In this document: piece after piece, positions 55,893 to 64,000 of the stretch | Layout: the number at the start of each line of letters is the position of its first letter | How positions within the stretch are numbered: position 1 is the stretch's first letter | Assembly: GCF_000331575.1 (NCBI RefSeq) | Contig: NZ_KB223527.1 | Span: forward strand, 1,399,842 to 1,463,841 | Length of the DNA: 64,000 nucleotides | DNA from: Calidifontibacillus oryziterrae | Lineage (GTDB): Bacteria; Bacillota; Bacilli; Bacillales; Bacillaceae_J | Direction of reading: 5' to 3' | The notes under the pieces: model-generated | What the model saw: only the letters and a program-made list of their open reading frames with translations | What the model was told of the DNA's origin: nothing | Databases searched by the model: none | Program-made: the position numbers and the translations under genes

Positions 55893-56058
55893 ATTGTCAC
55901 CATCTTCTTATTATTTGCATTTTACACAAAAATGCTACAATTAAAACTATACTTGTACGAAATCGTTTAAAATCAAAATCTAATTGCACCGACTGCAACT
56001 TTGTTAAAAATTTTTTAATAAAAACAATTGAACCCAATTGAACCTCTATATCCTACGA

Positions 56059-56637
56059 TTATAAATTTCTATCCACATTCAAGCCAACAGCCCTAAATTG
56101 TATCGATTCCTTCTGTTTAACATAAATATTAGTTTGTCCAGGATGATATTTCATTTCTGGCGGATTTGCTTTGAATTTTACGATTGGTTTTTCTGGATTG
56201 ACTTCTACTTTTATACGCGAAGGCTCATAATGGAATTTGACTTTAAATATGGACGATGGAACGTAGCCAATATTAAAATCTTGCCTTTTTGGCGTAATAT
56301 TCTGCCTTGCGATTTGTGGAAAGGCATTCCCACCATTTTCGATTCTCATCATTTGATCGCCTTGCTGGACATCTATCGCTACTGCTTCACGAGCTTTTTG
56401 AAGCGATTGCTGTATCCACTCTCTACTTTTCCTTAAAGGGTGCTTTAGACCCGCATCGGCAAATGCTTCCGACTGATCAATGTATAATTTCCCTTTTGTT
56501 TTGATCATCTTAACGTCTGCGGGTGGTTGTTTGATCATCACGTCAGCATGTCTTTGATGGATTTCAAGATGTGCCCTTTTTTGTCGAATACCTAGCTGGG
56601 CAAAATGATTTGTAATTTCAAGTCGAGGAAGCTGCAT
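56059..56637 (-). CDS. yviE: YviE-like protein (DUF6470)
   Basis: A 192-residue protein of unknown function found between flgL and fliW in Bacillus. Typical are the opening MQLPRLEITNHFAQLGI, PADVKMIKTKGKLYIDQSEA, a helical middle and a Pro-rich beta-type C-terminal half (YEPSRIKVEVNPEKPIVKFK). It has no signal peptide. The call comes from synteny and the conserved start. Confidence 0.82.
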   Translation of the reverse strand: MQLPRLEITNHFAQLGIRQKRAHLEIHQRHADVMIKQPPADVKMIKTKGKLYIDQSEAFADAGLKHPLRKSREWIQQSLQKAREAVAIDVQQGDQMMRIENGGNAFPQIARQNITPKRQDFNIGYVPSSIFKVKFHYEPSRIKVEVNPEKPIVKFKANPPEMKYHPGQTNIYVKQKESIQFRAVGLNVDRNL

Positions 56638-56805
56638 CCTTTCATCACTCCTCTATATCATTATAGAAAAAAGGCTGACCCAAAGCAATGAGCCAGCTAT
56701 GTTGTTGCTATTTCTATGAAAATATACAAAGTCACCTTTACGATTTACGAAAGAAAGCGTATGAACGATACATTCACTGTAGAATGTATCGACGTTTTCA
56801 ATTCA

Positions 56806-58041
56806 TTAACGGAGAAAATCCATCAGTGTCGGCTGAATAATACGCGCACCTGCTGCTAGTGAGGCGCGATGAATGCTTTCCTGTGTCTTTAAATCAATGA
56901 TAACTTTTTCAAAGTCAACATCTTCGTTTTTTGACATTTGGTCCCGAGCGGTTAGCTCTTGTTGCATCAGCCTATTTTCAACCATTTCGACTCGATTTGT
57001 TCGTGCCCCGATTTCACTACGTTCCGAAATCACAGTATTAATTTGCGCATCTAATATATCCAAGAAATCGTCAATTTCCTTGGTTTCTGTCGTGCTATCT
57101 TCTAATTTATTCGCTAATTCATACAATGCACCAAACAGTTTTTGCGAGAATACTTTTTGCGCATTTGCGTTAACCGGCATATACACACCCTTCAGTACTT
57201 CCATTTCGATAGATTGGTTGTTTACTGCAATAGCAGTTTTATCGAACAGGACAAATTCATCTTCTGTTAGTTCAGTGGTGGATTGGGCCCATGCCGGTGG
57301 TTCACTATATTTATTATATCCCCAAGAAGTATATTCAATTGTAAAGTCATCAGAATCAATCGGAGATTCTGTAATTGTAATTGTGTCTACACCATCATCT
57401 GTATCATCATCTGGATCTTTTACATTAGGTATCGAAAAGACCCATTCTTTTTTTTGTGGACCAGTGGGATCATTAATTGGATCAATAGGAACAGTAGTTA
57501 CGTGGTCGAATTTGTACTCTTGCCCTTTATAAATAATTGAATGGTCTTCTAGAGTAACGTTTGCTCCCTTTAACACTTTTGCGTCTAAATCAAAGCCATC
57601 TGTATTGACAGGCGGTACAGATGTATCTGAACCATTAAAAATGTATTTCCCATTAAATCTAGTGTTCGCAATCGAAACGATTTGCTCATTTAGCTGCCTT
57701 ATCTCTTTCGCAATATTGGCTCTTTCTTCCGGACTATTACTGTCATTTGAAGCATTGACAGTGAGGTATCGAATCCTTTGCAATGCCTGAGTTGTTTCTT
57801 CAAAAGCAGCATCTGCACTATCCATCCAGCTATACACTTCATTAAGATTTCGTTGAAACTGTTGAACTTCAGCAACTTGGGAACGATAACGCATCCCTTT
57901 CATCGCAATGACAGGGTCATCAGACGGCTTTGTAATTTTTTTCTCCGCAATCAATTGATCCTGAAGCTTCCCTAATCTCTCATAGTTTTTACTAAGATAA
58001 CTCAAATTGCTATTTGTTAACATCATTTGCGTGACGCGCAT
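56806..58041 (-). CDS. flgL: Hook-filament junction protein FlgL
   Basis: A 411-residue structural protein that joins hook and filament. It has the flagellin-like N-terminal helix (MRVTQMMLTNSNLSYL, ITKPSDDPV) and C-terminal helix (ARTNRVEMVENRLMQQ, LKTQESIHRASLAAG). The middle contains an acidic insertion (PDDDTDDGVDT, about 205-215), so it is longer than the 298-residue B. subtilis FlgL. It is 10 bases after flgK. Confidence 0.95.
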   Translation of the reverse strand: MRVTQMMLTNSNLSYLSKNYERLGKLQDQLIAEKKITKPSDDPVIAMKGMRYRSQVAEVQQFQRNLNEVYSWMDSADAAFEETTQALQRIRYLTVNASNDSNSPEERANIAKEIRQLNEQIVSIANTRFNGKYIFNGSDTSVPPVNTDGFDLDAKVLKGANVTLEDHSIIYKGQEYKFDHVTTVPIDPINDPTGPQKKEWVFSIPNVKDPDDDTDDGVDTITITESPIDSDDFTIEYTSWGYNKYSEPPAWAQSTTELTEDEFVLFDKTAIAVNNQSIEMEVLKGVYMPVNANAQKVFSQKLFGALYELANKLEDSTTETKEIDDFLDILDAQINTVISERSEIGARTNRVEMVENRLMQQELTARDQMSKNEDVDFEKVIIDLKTQESIHRASLAAGARIIQPTLMDFLR

Positions 58042-58051
58042 AATGGTTCAC

Positions 58052-60028
58052 CTACCTTCCAACTAATCCCATGTTGTTAATAATTCGATCAAGTGTTTCA
58101 TCTACTAGTGTTATCATTCTAGCCGCTGCATTGTACGCATGTTGAAATTGAATCATATTTGTCATTTCTTCATCTAACGATACATTGCTCACTGAAGCTC
58201 TTTTATTTTCAACGCTATCTCTCAAAATGCCTGTATTTGTTGTCATTCGATTAGCTTCGTATGCTTGAACACCCATTTCACCAATCACACCTTGATAAAA
58301 GCTTCGTAGCGTTGTACGACTTCCACCAAAATGAAGCTGAGCATCGCTAATGACTTTCCCTAATTCAAGAGCGTTTGAACCATCACCTTCGCCCATTTGC
58401 GTGAGATCTAAAACTGGCTCATATATCTCATATTTAACCGTATAAGGCTCTGGATATTTTGATGGATCCTTAATTGTGACTGTCAAGGTTTCTGGATCGA
58501 TTGTATAATCAATCCCATTTTTTAATTCTTCTGTCCCCGAATATATCGCTTCTGAACCAATTAAGTAGTTTGATTTATTGTCTGTTGACGGATCAGCATC
58601 ATGATCATACCCGGGTGGGTTTAACGTAAATGTTACGCCAGTTTTATTATTTTCCTCATATTTGGAAATGATCGGTGCCCCCGCTGCGGCAATATTGCTT
58701 AAATCAGCCATAATACCAGAACCAATACGAATATGATATGCGGCCCCTTTGTAATCATATCTATCGGTTTTTACTGGATCGAATTCAAAAAAATCGAAAG
58801 ATGTATCATAGTCGTTGCTTCCTGCATTAATTTCCGATAAACTCCATCCTAATCTATTAATTTCGTTAAATCGCTCCGCAAAAGAAAACGCCATATGGTC
58901 TAGTTCATCGAGTATTTGTGGTAGGTCTCCTTTCACGTTACCATTATTATCAATATATCCATACGTTTCTACAAAAGACTTCAAACTTCCTGGCGAATTA
59001 AAATCCTCAATTTTTAAATTGAAACTTGATTGAGCAACAGCACTACTATCTGTGGCGAAATCTACCTCGTTCCCATTGGCATCTGTCGTTTTTGTTGACA
59101 AACTTCCGTCTTTGTTTCTATTCGTAAAATGAATATGTTCTATCGGATTTACATCACTTGTATCAGGGAGTTCTGGGAAGGATATTTCCACATATCGATC
59201 TGTCTTGCCGTCCAATAATTTAAAATCATAGTCCCCAGCGTTATCTCCATCTGTATCTATATTTATTCTTTTTCCCGCATCATCTAATAAATAAATATTA
59301 AAATACCCATCTGCAATATCTTTTGAGAGTCCGCCACTTGGTTTTTTTTCAACCTCAATATTCATATACGTGGAAAGTTCATCAACTAATCGATCACGCT
59401 CATCATATAGATCGTTTGGTAAATATCCGTTTGGTTCAATTGATTTAATCTGTTGATTGACACTGTTTATTTGCTTTATCAATGAATTTATTTTACCTGC
59501 GGTCACTTTTATTTCATTTTTATAATCCTTCTGTACTACTTGTAATTGTTCACTTAAATAGTTAAACGTATCCGCCACGGCAATCCCTTGTTGAAGAACA
59601 ACACGACGGGTTCCTTCTTCATTTGGCTCTGTTGATAAGTCCTGTAACGCGCTCCAAAATTTATCGATTGTATTCGCAAGCCCTTCATTGTTGAGTTCAT
59701 TCATAATATCTTCGATTTGACTAAAAGCGTTAGCTCTAGCCTCCCAATAACCTAACTTGCTATTTTGACCTCGGTATTGGATATCTAAAAAATGATCTCT
59801 TATTCTTTGAATTTCTCCAGCTTGCACACCTGTCCCCAATTGTCCAGGGATGTTCGGACGATTCCTTGATGGTGCTGGATATGCATCAGTCGTTTCAAAG
59901 TTAACTCGCTGTCTAGTATAGCCCGGCGTATTGGCATTGGCAATATTATGACCTGTTACATATAGTGCCGATTGCTGTGTCATCAACCCGCGATAAGCTG
60001 TATTTAAACCATGAAAAGTCGAAACCAT
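58052..60028 (-). CDS. flgK: Hook-filament junction protein FlgK
   Basis: A 658-residue protein that forms the first junction ring on the hook. The start STFHGLNTAYRGLMTQQSAL with HNIANANTPGYTRQRVN and the end SLDEEMTNMIQFQHAYNAAA are diagnostic. The central domains (about 220-540) are rich in Asp and Asn and longer than in B. subtilis (507 residues). The start ATG has GGAGGT upstream. It is in the flgM-flgN-flgK-flgL series. Confidence 0.96.
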   Translation of the reverse strand: MVSTFHGLNTAYRGLMTQQSALYVTGHNIANANTPGYTRQRVNFETTDAYPAPSRNRPNIPGQLGTGVQAGEIQRIRDHFLDIQYRGQNSKLGYWEARANAFSQIEDIMNELNNEGLANTIDKFWSALQDLSTEPNEEGTRRVVLQQGIAVADTFNYLSEQLQVVQKDYKNEIKVTAGKINSLIKQINSVNQQIKSIEPNGYLPNDLYDERDRLVDELSTYMNIEVEKKPSGGLSKDIADGYFNIYLLDDAGKRINIDTDGDNAGDYDFKLLDGKTDRYVEISFPELPDTSDVNPIEHIHFTNRNKDGSLSTKTTDANGNEVDFATDSSAVAQSSFNLKIEDFNSPGSLKSFVETYGYIDNNGNVKGDLPQILDELDHMAFSFAERFNEINRLGWSLSEINAGSNDYDTSFDFFEFDPVKTDRYDYKGAAYHIRIGSGIMADLSNIAAAGAPIISKYEENNKTGVTFTLNPPGYDHDADPSTDNKSNYLIGSEAIYSGTEELKNGIDYTIDPETLTVTIKDPSKYPEPYTVKYEIYEPVLDLTQMGEGDGSNALELGKVISDAQLHFGGSRTTLRSFYQGVIGEMGVQAYEANRMTTNTGILRDSVENKRASVSNVSLDEEMTNMIQFQHAYNAAARMITLVDETLDRIINNMGLVGR

Positions 60029-60042
60029 TTTATAACCTCCAC

Positions 60043-60537
60043 TTATGCTTTTGAATCAAAAACAGAACGACCTTCCTGCCCAGCTTGCTGATTTTGTCCT
60101 GGTCGATCATAATTAAACGAATCTATATCCGGCATAATGATGTCTAACGATAAATTAACAAATTGTAATGATTGCTCAAGCATTTGTTGATTTAAGTCAT
60201 TTTGAAACTTTAATTCTGTTATTTGATTTTCTAAAGCAGTCTTTAATTGTGTTAGCTTCGTTTTATCTGTTTCATTTAAAAGATTTATGCAATCGTTCAA
60301 CGTGAACTCACTACTTGTATAACCTTTTTGTTCGAGATACTCTTTTGTATTGTTCATTACTTCTGTCTCAAATTTTTTAATTGCTTGAATATGTCGAGTT
60401 TCGTCCTTTATTAGAGAACGAATGGCTTCGATGTCCCCGGTTTTAATCATTTCCGTCTTTTGCTTCGCTAGTTGGTATAAGCTTTTATGCAAAAGAAGTA
60501 GATTTTCAAGAGGCTTCGTTATCCTTTCAGTAGACAC
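60043..60537 (-). CDS. flgN: FlgN family chaperone
   Basis: A 164-residue coiled-coil protein, the export chaperone for FlgK and FlgL. The N-terminal LLLLHKSLYQLAKQKTEMIKTGDI is typical of the family. The C-terminal tail (RPGQNQQAGQEGR) is flexible. It starts with GTG (AAGGGGTG upstream), lies 16 bases after flgM and is followed by flgK 14 bases on. Confidence 0.9.
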   Translation of the reverse strand: MSTERITKPLENLLLLHKSLYQLAKQKTEMIKTGDIEAIRSLIKDETRHIQAIKKFETEVMNNTKEYLEQKGYTSSEFTLNDCINLLNETDKTKLTQLKTALENQITELKFQNDLNQQMLEQSLQFVNLSLDIIMPDIDSFNYDRPGQNQQAGQEGRSVFDSKA

Positions 60538-60553
60538 TGATTACACCCCTTTT

Positions 60554-60811
60554 TTAATTATTCCAAAATTCATACATCTTCTTAGCTATTTCTTTTGGGT
60601 TTACTTGGTAGTCACCGGATTGAATTTTGTTTTTCAATTCATCAATCTTAGCTTGGCGTTCAGCTTCGATTCGACTGCCTTTTTGAAGCTCCATCGCTTC
60701 AGTAGAAATTTGAATTTTATCAGTATGAGCAGTTCTTTGTAGCTTTTCAGCTTTTTCTATTTGTTTTTTATATGGGTTTGTATTAATTGACCCGATATTA
60801 TTTATTTTCAC
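60554..60811 (-). CDS. flgM: Anti-SigD factor FlgM
   Basis: An 85-residue protein that binds SigD until the hook is finished. The N-terminal half is disordered (MKINNIGSINTNPYKKQIEKAE). The C-terminal SigD-binding helices (ERQAKIDELKNKIQSGDYQVNPKEIAKKM, about 52-80) match the family. It starts with GTG (GAGGTG upstream). Its own SigD promoter lies 120 bases upstream, which makes a feedback loop. Confidence 0.94.
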   Translation of the reverse strand: MKINNIGSINTNPYKKQIEKAEKLQRTAHTDKIQISTEAMELQKGSRIEAERQAKIDELKNKIQSGDYQVNPKEIAKKMYEFWNN

Positions 60812-60933
60812 CTTCTACACCTCTTTCATTAGAAAAACACGACTTTCGCCCATAACAGCGAAAGTTGATGTCCTTTCTTATACTATCGACCTAATTATAC
60901 GAATTGGGATAGTACAACAAATCCTTATTACTA

Positions 60934-60960
60934 GTATCGGCAGTTTTTAGTAAAAGTTTA
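60934..60960 (-). promoter_or_regulatory. SigD promoter of flgM
   Basis: On the minus strand TAAA, exactly 15 bases and GCCGATAC form a near-perfect SigD promoter about 120 bases before flgM. A CTTTCGC / GCGAAAG hairpin lies in the leader at about 60842-60870. Confidence 0.88.
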
Positions 60961-60981
60961 CTGAATTTATTGGACTACAAT

Positions 60982-61021
60982 TAAAAATTAAACCCCATCC
61001 TCTAAACAATGAGACGGGGTT
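60982..61021 (-). terminator. Terminator after yvyF
   Basis: On the minus strand AACCCCGTC / GATGGGGTT with an interrupted inner stem is followed by TTAATTTTTAATT. It separates the comF-yvyF transcript from the SigD-driven flgM operon. Confidence 0.8.
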
Positions 61022-61084
61022 ACCAATAAAAATCTATGAACGTATACTATAATTTGTAGTTTCAGTCAATTTTTATTCTGTTTA

Positions 61085-61516
61085 TTAATCACGTTTAATC
61101 TTTGTATCAACCGAATAGTACGTATGGGCAGCCTTCTTTTCAGCTTCCTCTCGCTTCTTTCTAATCTCTTCCGTTTTTGTATGCGCTTTGAGATCTGATT
61201 GTATATTTTCTAAGCAATCCTGACATAGCTTTCCTTTATTAATAAGCCTTCCACAACGTTCACAACGATAACCAAGATTAGGAAACTGTGTTGTTCGAAG
61301 CCGTCCTTCCTTTACGAAGCGCATAATAGTATCCTCACTAACACCTGTTGCTTCAACGATTTGCGCAATACCAGCAGTGCGGTTTTCACGCTTTCTTATA
61401 AACTCATATACTTTTTCAAACAATTTGTCTTCTTCTTTTCGACATACATCACAAATTCCGTGTATATTCCGGACATATAAACGTCCACATTTAGGGCAGT
61501 TATCTAATTCAGGCAT
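61085..61516 (-). CDS. yvyF: YvyF family zinc-ribbon flagellar-operon protein
   Basis: A 143-residue protein with an N-terminal zinc ribbon (CPKCGRLY...CDVC, about 7-23), a helix-turn-helix-like middle (GIAQIVEATGVSEDTIMRFVKEGRL, about 49-73), a second ribbon (CERCGR...CQDC, about 84-104) and a charged helical tail. This is the layout of the YvyF family, which sits between comFC and flgM in bacilli. It looks like a regulator or nucleic-acid binder, but its role is not established. The start ATG has AAGGAGG upstream. Confidence 0.9.
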   Translation of the reverse strand: MPELDNCPKCGRLYVRNIHGICDVCRKEEDKLFEKVYEFIRKRENRTAGIAQIVEATGVSEDTIMRFVKEGRLRTTQFPNLGYRCERCGRLINKGKLCQDCLENIQSDLKAHTKTEEIRKKREEAEKKAAHTYYSVDTKIKRD

Positions 61517-61641
61517 TTTATTGTCCTCCTTGCGACCTTTTCTTTATTGTTATTATAACGTGTAATTTCGGAAAAGTTTAGACAAAATTGGACAATTTAG
61601 GGAATCATTTAGGCTTATTTTAAGAAAGTTTCATAAATATT

Positions 61642-62367
61642 TTAACTTCTAGCTAAAGTTAATGAATAGATAGCTTTTGGTGATAATGGAGTAAGTGCTT
61701 TTGCAGCCTGTCTTAACGTTGTCCCTGTAGTATATATATCGTCAATTAATAATATTGGTTTGTTGTGATACTTTTGTGGGTCATTTAGTTGAATTAAATG
61801 AAAGGGAGATTGCTTGTGAATACGCTCTTGTCGCGTCTTTTTACTCTGCTTTTCCGTGTGAATTCTAGTGAGAATATTATCAATTGGTACATTTAATAAT
61901 TGTGCTAGTGAATTAGCTTGATTAAAACCCCTCTCATATAACCGTTCCGGGCTAAGGGGTATCGGGACAATGAAAGGTAGTGATTTTTGATGAAACATTT
62001 GTTTGAATTTGCTTTGAACGTGTGTCGTAAAAGCTTTTACGATTTCATGATCGCCACGAAACTTAAACTGAGCTAACAGTTCTTTTAAAAAGTCATTGTA
62101 ATCAAAAATTGATATGTTTCTGGTTAATGTTCCCGTCCACTCCACGTCTTGCTCCCAGCGGTAACAATCGTGGCAAATATCTTTATTTTGAAATTCTGTT
62201 GGTAACTTCGAAAATGGTCGACTGCAAATACGACATTGCTCTCCGTATATTTCTTCTAATTTCGAACTGCAAATTTTGCAAATTTCAGGATGAACTGGAC
62301 TTGATAAGAAAAGATGCTCCCAGCTTATGATTTGGTCAATTGGGTTGTGGCATAGTAAGCAATACAA
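61642..62367 (-). CDS. comFC: ComFC phosphoribosyltransferase-like competence protein
   Basis: A 241-residue protein needed for DNA uptake during transformation. It has an N-terminal Cys-rich zinc region (CLLCH, CKICSSK, CRICSRPF, CHDC) and a C-terminal phosphoribosyltransferase fold with ILLIDDIYTTGTTLRQA (about 199-215). I prefer the TTG at 62367, which has AAGGAGG 8 bases upstream. The GTG three codons earlier abuts the ribosome site. No comFB lies between it and comFA. Confidence 0.92.
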   Translation of the reverse strand: MYCLLCHNPIDQIISWEHLFLSSPVHPEICKICSSKLEEIYGEQCRICSRPFSKLPTEFQNKDICHDCYRWEQDVEWTGTLTRNISIFDYNDFLKELLAQFKFRGDHEIVKAFTTHVQSKFKQMFHQKSLPFIVPIPLSPERLYERGFNQANSLAQLLNVPIDNILTRIHTEKQSKKTRQERIHKQSPFHLIQLNDPQKYHNKPILLIDDIYTTGTTLRQAAKALTPLSPKAIYSLTLARS

Positions 62368-62404
62368 TTTGTTCACCTCCTTTCCTCGTTTTCATCGCTT
62401 CCCC

Positions 62405-64000
62405 TTAATCTACCAATCCTAGCTTTTGCCCTTTTTGATTCATTGTTACGATTTGGTTTCTAGCTGCGTTCATTGCATGTGTTTTTCCATAGTGATAAAA
62501 AATCACTTCACCAGTTGGATATTTAGGGCTGCGCCCAACTCTTCCTGCTATTTGTACAAGTGCACTTTCGGTAAAAATATCATCTTCCGCTCCCAAAATA
62601 GCAACATCTGTATTCGGAACGGTAACCCCTCTTTCTAATATTGTTGTAGTCACGAGAATGGGAATACTCCCTCCACGGAAGGCTTGGACTTTTTCTTTTC
62701 TGTTTGGGTCTTCGGCATGAACACCTTCTATGTTTGAGTTTTGTTGCTTTAATATTTGGACGACTTTATATTGTGTTTCGATATGTGGGACAAAGAGAAA
62801 GGCTTGTTTTTGTTGTTGTAAGTGGGTTGCGATCCAAGTGATGACATTTGGCGGGAGTTGCTTCTGTTTCTTCATTCTTTTTTGCCAGTTGCCACACCAT
62901 TTGAATATCGGAACTGGTAGCGGCTGACGGTGATAGCGGGCTGGAATGGTGACCGTTGATAAGGTCCTTTTCTTTGCTTGTAGCTGGAGAGTTTGATCAG
63001 GTGTTGCCGAAAGGTAAATTGTAGCTGAATGTTCTTTTTTTGATTTTCTTACTGCAAATTTTAACATCTCGTCAACTGAATATGGGAAAGCGTCGACTTC
63101 ATCAATAATAACAACATCAAAATTCCGGTAGTAGCGCAAAAGCTGGTGTGTGGTAGAAATCGTCAGTTGGGCGGTCTTTCCACGGTCTTCACTTCCACCA
63201 TAGAGTGGGATAATATTTGTGTCAGGAAAGGCTTGCTTCAGTCGAGGTGTTAATTCGAGGACAACGTCAGTCCGTGGAGTTGTAATACAAATACGTTTGT
63301 TTTGATCTAGTGCTGATTGGATCCCTTTAAACAGTACTTCCGTTTTCCCAGATCCACATACGGCCCAGACTAATAAATCAGTATTCGCATTGATCGCATT
63401 CATAACAGCATATGATGCTTTTTGCTGACCTAGTGAAAGTTGACCGTGCCAATTTAGAATATGTTTTTTACGTTCAGGCCCCTGGAGATGCCAAGAAGGA
63501 TCCTGCTGGGTTTGTGAAGGATTATGAGATTTAAACTGTAACTCCACCGAACGCGATGAGGCATCAAGCTGATTTAGTGAAGGTATATTATTTTTATAAA
63601 CTGTAGGAGGTCCAGTCCAAGTAATTAAAGGAGTACATTGACTTACCCTACCCATTGTGATGCATTTTCGGCAATAAACACAATCGTCATTGCATCTCGC
63701 ACAATGAAACGAGGCGAATAGATGCTGAGACTCATTGCCGCAGCGACAGCAGTGATATAGGTTTTGGTGCGTTGTCATTCCATGATTTATTTTTAGGTAT
63801 CTATTTAAATAGTGTTCGTGGAATTGTTTAAGGTCATGCGCTGAAATAATTCCGTGATTATATTTTAGATAACCATTTAAATAATGCTCTTGAATTTGTT
63901 CAATTGGAAATGGTATTTCATCTAAAAGGAGCGCTTTGCCTTGCAGGTATGTTTGAAGGTCTTCTGAGAATTTATATTGTAGGTTTAGTTTTTGTTGATG
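62405..64000 (-). CDS. comFA: ComFA competence helicase (5' end beyond the window)
   Basis: DEAD-box ATPase that helps pull single-stranded DNA into the cell during transformation. The reading frame is open to the window edge: an ATG at 63778 is internal, and 74 more codons upstream match the ComFA N-terminal region. The sequence shows a four-Cys zinc finger (CCRCGN...CARC...CVYCRKC), Walker A AVCGSGKTE, the DEVD box in VVIIDEVDAFPY, SATP and motif VI VQIAGRVGRS. The N-terminal part contains a 24-residue tandem repeat (EHYLNGYLKYNHG, EHYLNRYLKINHG). The gap to comFC is 37 bases. Confidence 0.95.
   Translation of the reverse strand, partial: HQQKLNLQYKFSEDLQTYLQGKALLLDEIPFPIEQIQEHYLNGYLKYNHGIISAHDLKQFHEHYLNRYLKINHGMTTHQNLYHCCRCGNESQHLFASFHCARCNDDCVYCRKCITMGRVSQCTPLITWTGPPTVYKNNIPSLNQLDASSRSVELQFKSHNPSQTQQDPSWHLQGPERKKHILNWHGQLSLGQQKASYAVMNAINANTDLLVWAVCGSGKTEVLFKGIQSALDQNKRICITTPRTDVVLELTPRLKQAFPDTNIIPLYGGSEDRGKTAQLTISTTHQLLRYYRNFDVVIIDEVDAFPYSVDEMLKFAVRKSKKEHSATIYLSATPDQTLQLQAKKRTLSTVTIPARYHRQPLPVPIFKWCGNWQKRMKKQKQLPPNVITWIATHLQQQKQAFLFVPHIETQYKVVQILKQQNSNIEGVHAEDPNRKEKVQAFRGGSIPILVTTTILERGVTVPNTDVAILGAEDDIFTESALVQIAGRVGRSPKYPTGEVIFYHYGKTHAMNAARNQIVTMNQKGQKLGLVD

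Noticed and set aside
56640-56700. A terminator between flgL and yviE
   Set aside because: GGCT / AGCC followed by TTTTTT is present on the minus strand, but only 4 bases pair, so it is too weak to list.

Overview
The window is a low-GC Firmicutes chromosome segment from a motile, competence-gene-bearing member of the Bacillaceae. Its gene order is the one known from Bacillus subtilis between comF and hprK, read right to left: comFA, comFC, yvyF, flgM, flgN, flgK, flgL, yviE, fliW, csrA, hag, flaG, fliD, fliS, fliT, hpf, secA, prfB, cccB, ftsE, ftsX, ctpB, minJ, csbA, uvrB, uvrA, yvlABCD, hprK. Almost every gene lies on the minus strand. Only tcyP and one small secreted protein are on the plus strand. 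I cannot name a species.

Positions 1-27,000 hold housekeeping genes: HPr kinase, the Yvl envelope-stress genes, a Cache-GGDEF diguanylate cyclase, UvrA and UvrB, a cystine carrier, a CcdA-like thiol carrier beside a broken SHOCT gene, MinJ, CtpB, an M23 hydrolase with FtsEX, cytochrome c551, and RF2 with its programmed frameshift. The gaps between these genes are filled with tandem repeats. At least ten arrays are visible, most with their own unit (12, 20-21, 24, 52, 60-79, 64, 70, 85, 112 and 136 bp). The 52-bp array at the left edge carries a perfect 10-bp hairpin in each of its 12 full units. REP-like elements lie on both sides of prfB. The right part (27,000-64,000) has almost no intergenic arrays, although two genes there carry in-frame tandem duplications.

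Positions 27,000-64,000 hold SecA, HPF and the late flagellar genes (filament cap, chaperones, hook-filament junction, flagellins, FlgM, CsrA/FliW). Near-consensus SigD promoters precede flaG, hag and flgM. The hag leader has a hairpin with GGA in its loop, which matches the known CsrA-FliW control of flagellin.

An insertion of about 18 kb (35,900-54,100) separates hag from flaG. It is a flagellin-modification island with a complete pseudaminic acid pathway (PseB, C, H, G, I, F), a Maf-type glycosyltransferase, the flagellin lysine methylase FliB and an FkbM methyltransferase. It also holds two unexpected sub-clusters. One is TarI, TarJ and a membrane CDP-alcohol phosphotransferase, which suggests CDP-ribitol chemistry. 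The other is ACP, SDR, acyl ligase, LuxE and LuxC, which suggests acyl activation and reduction to an aldehyde. No luciferase genes are present. I infer that the flagellar glycan carries acyl-derived and polyol-phosphate decorations on pseudaminic acid. This is the most promising undescribed system in the window.
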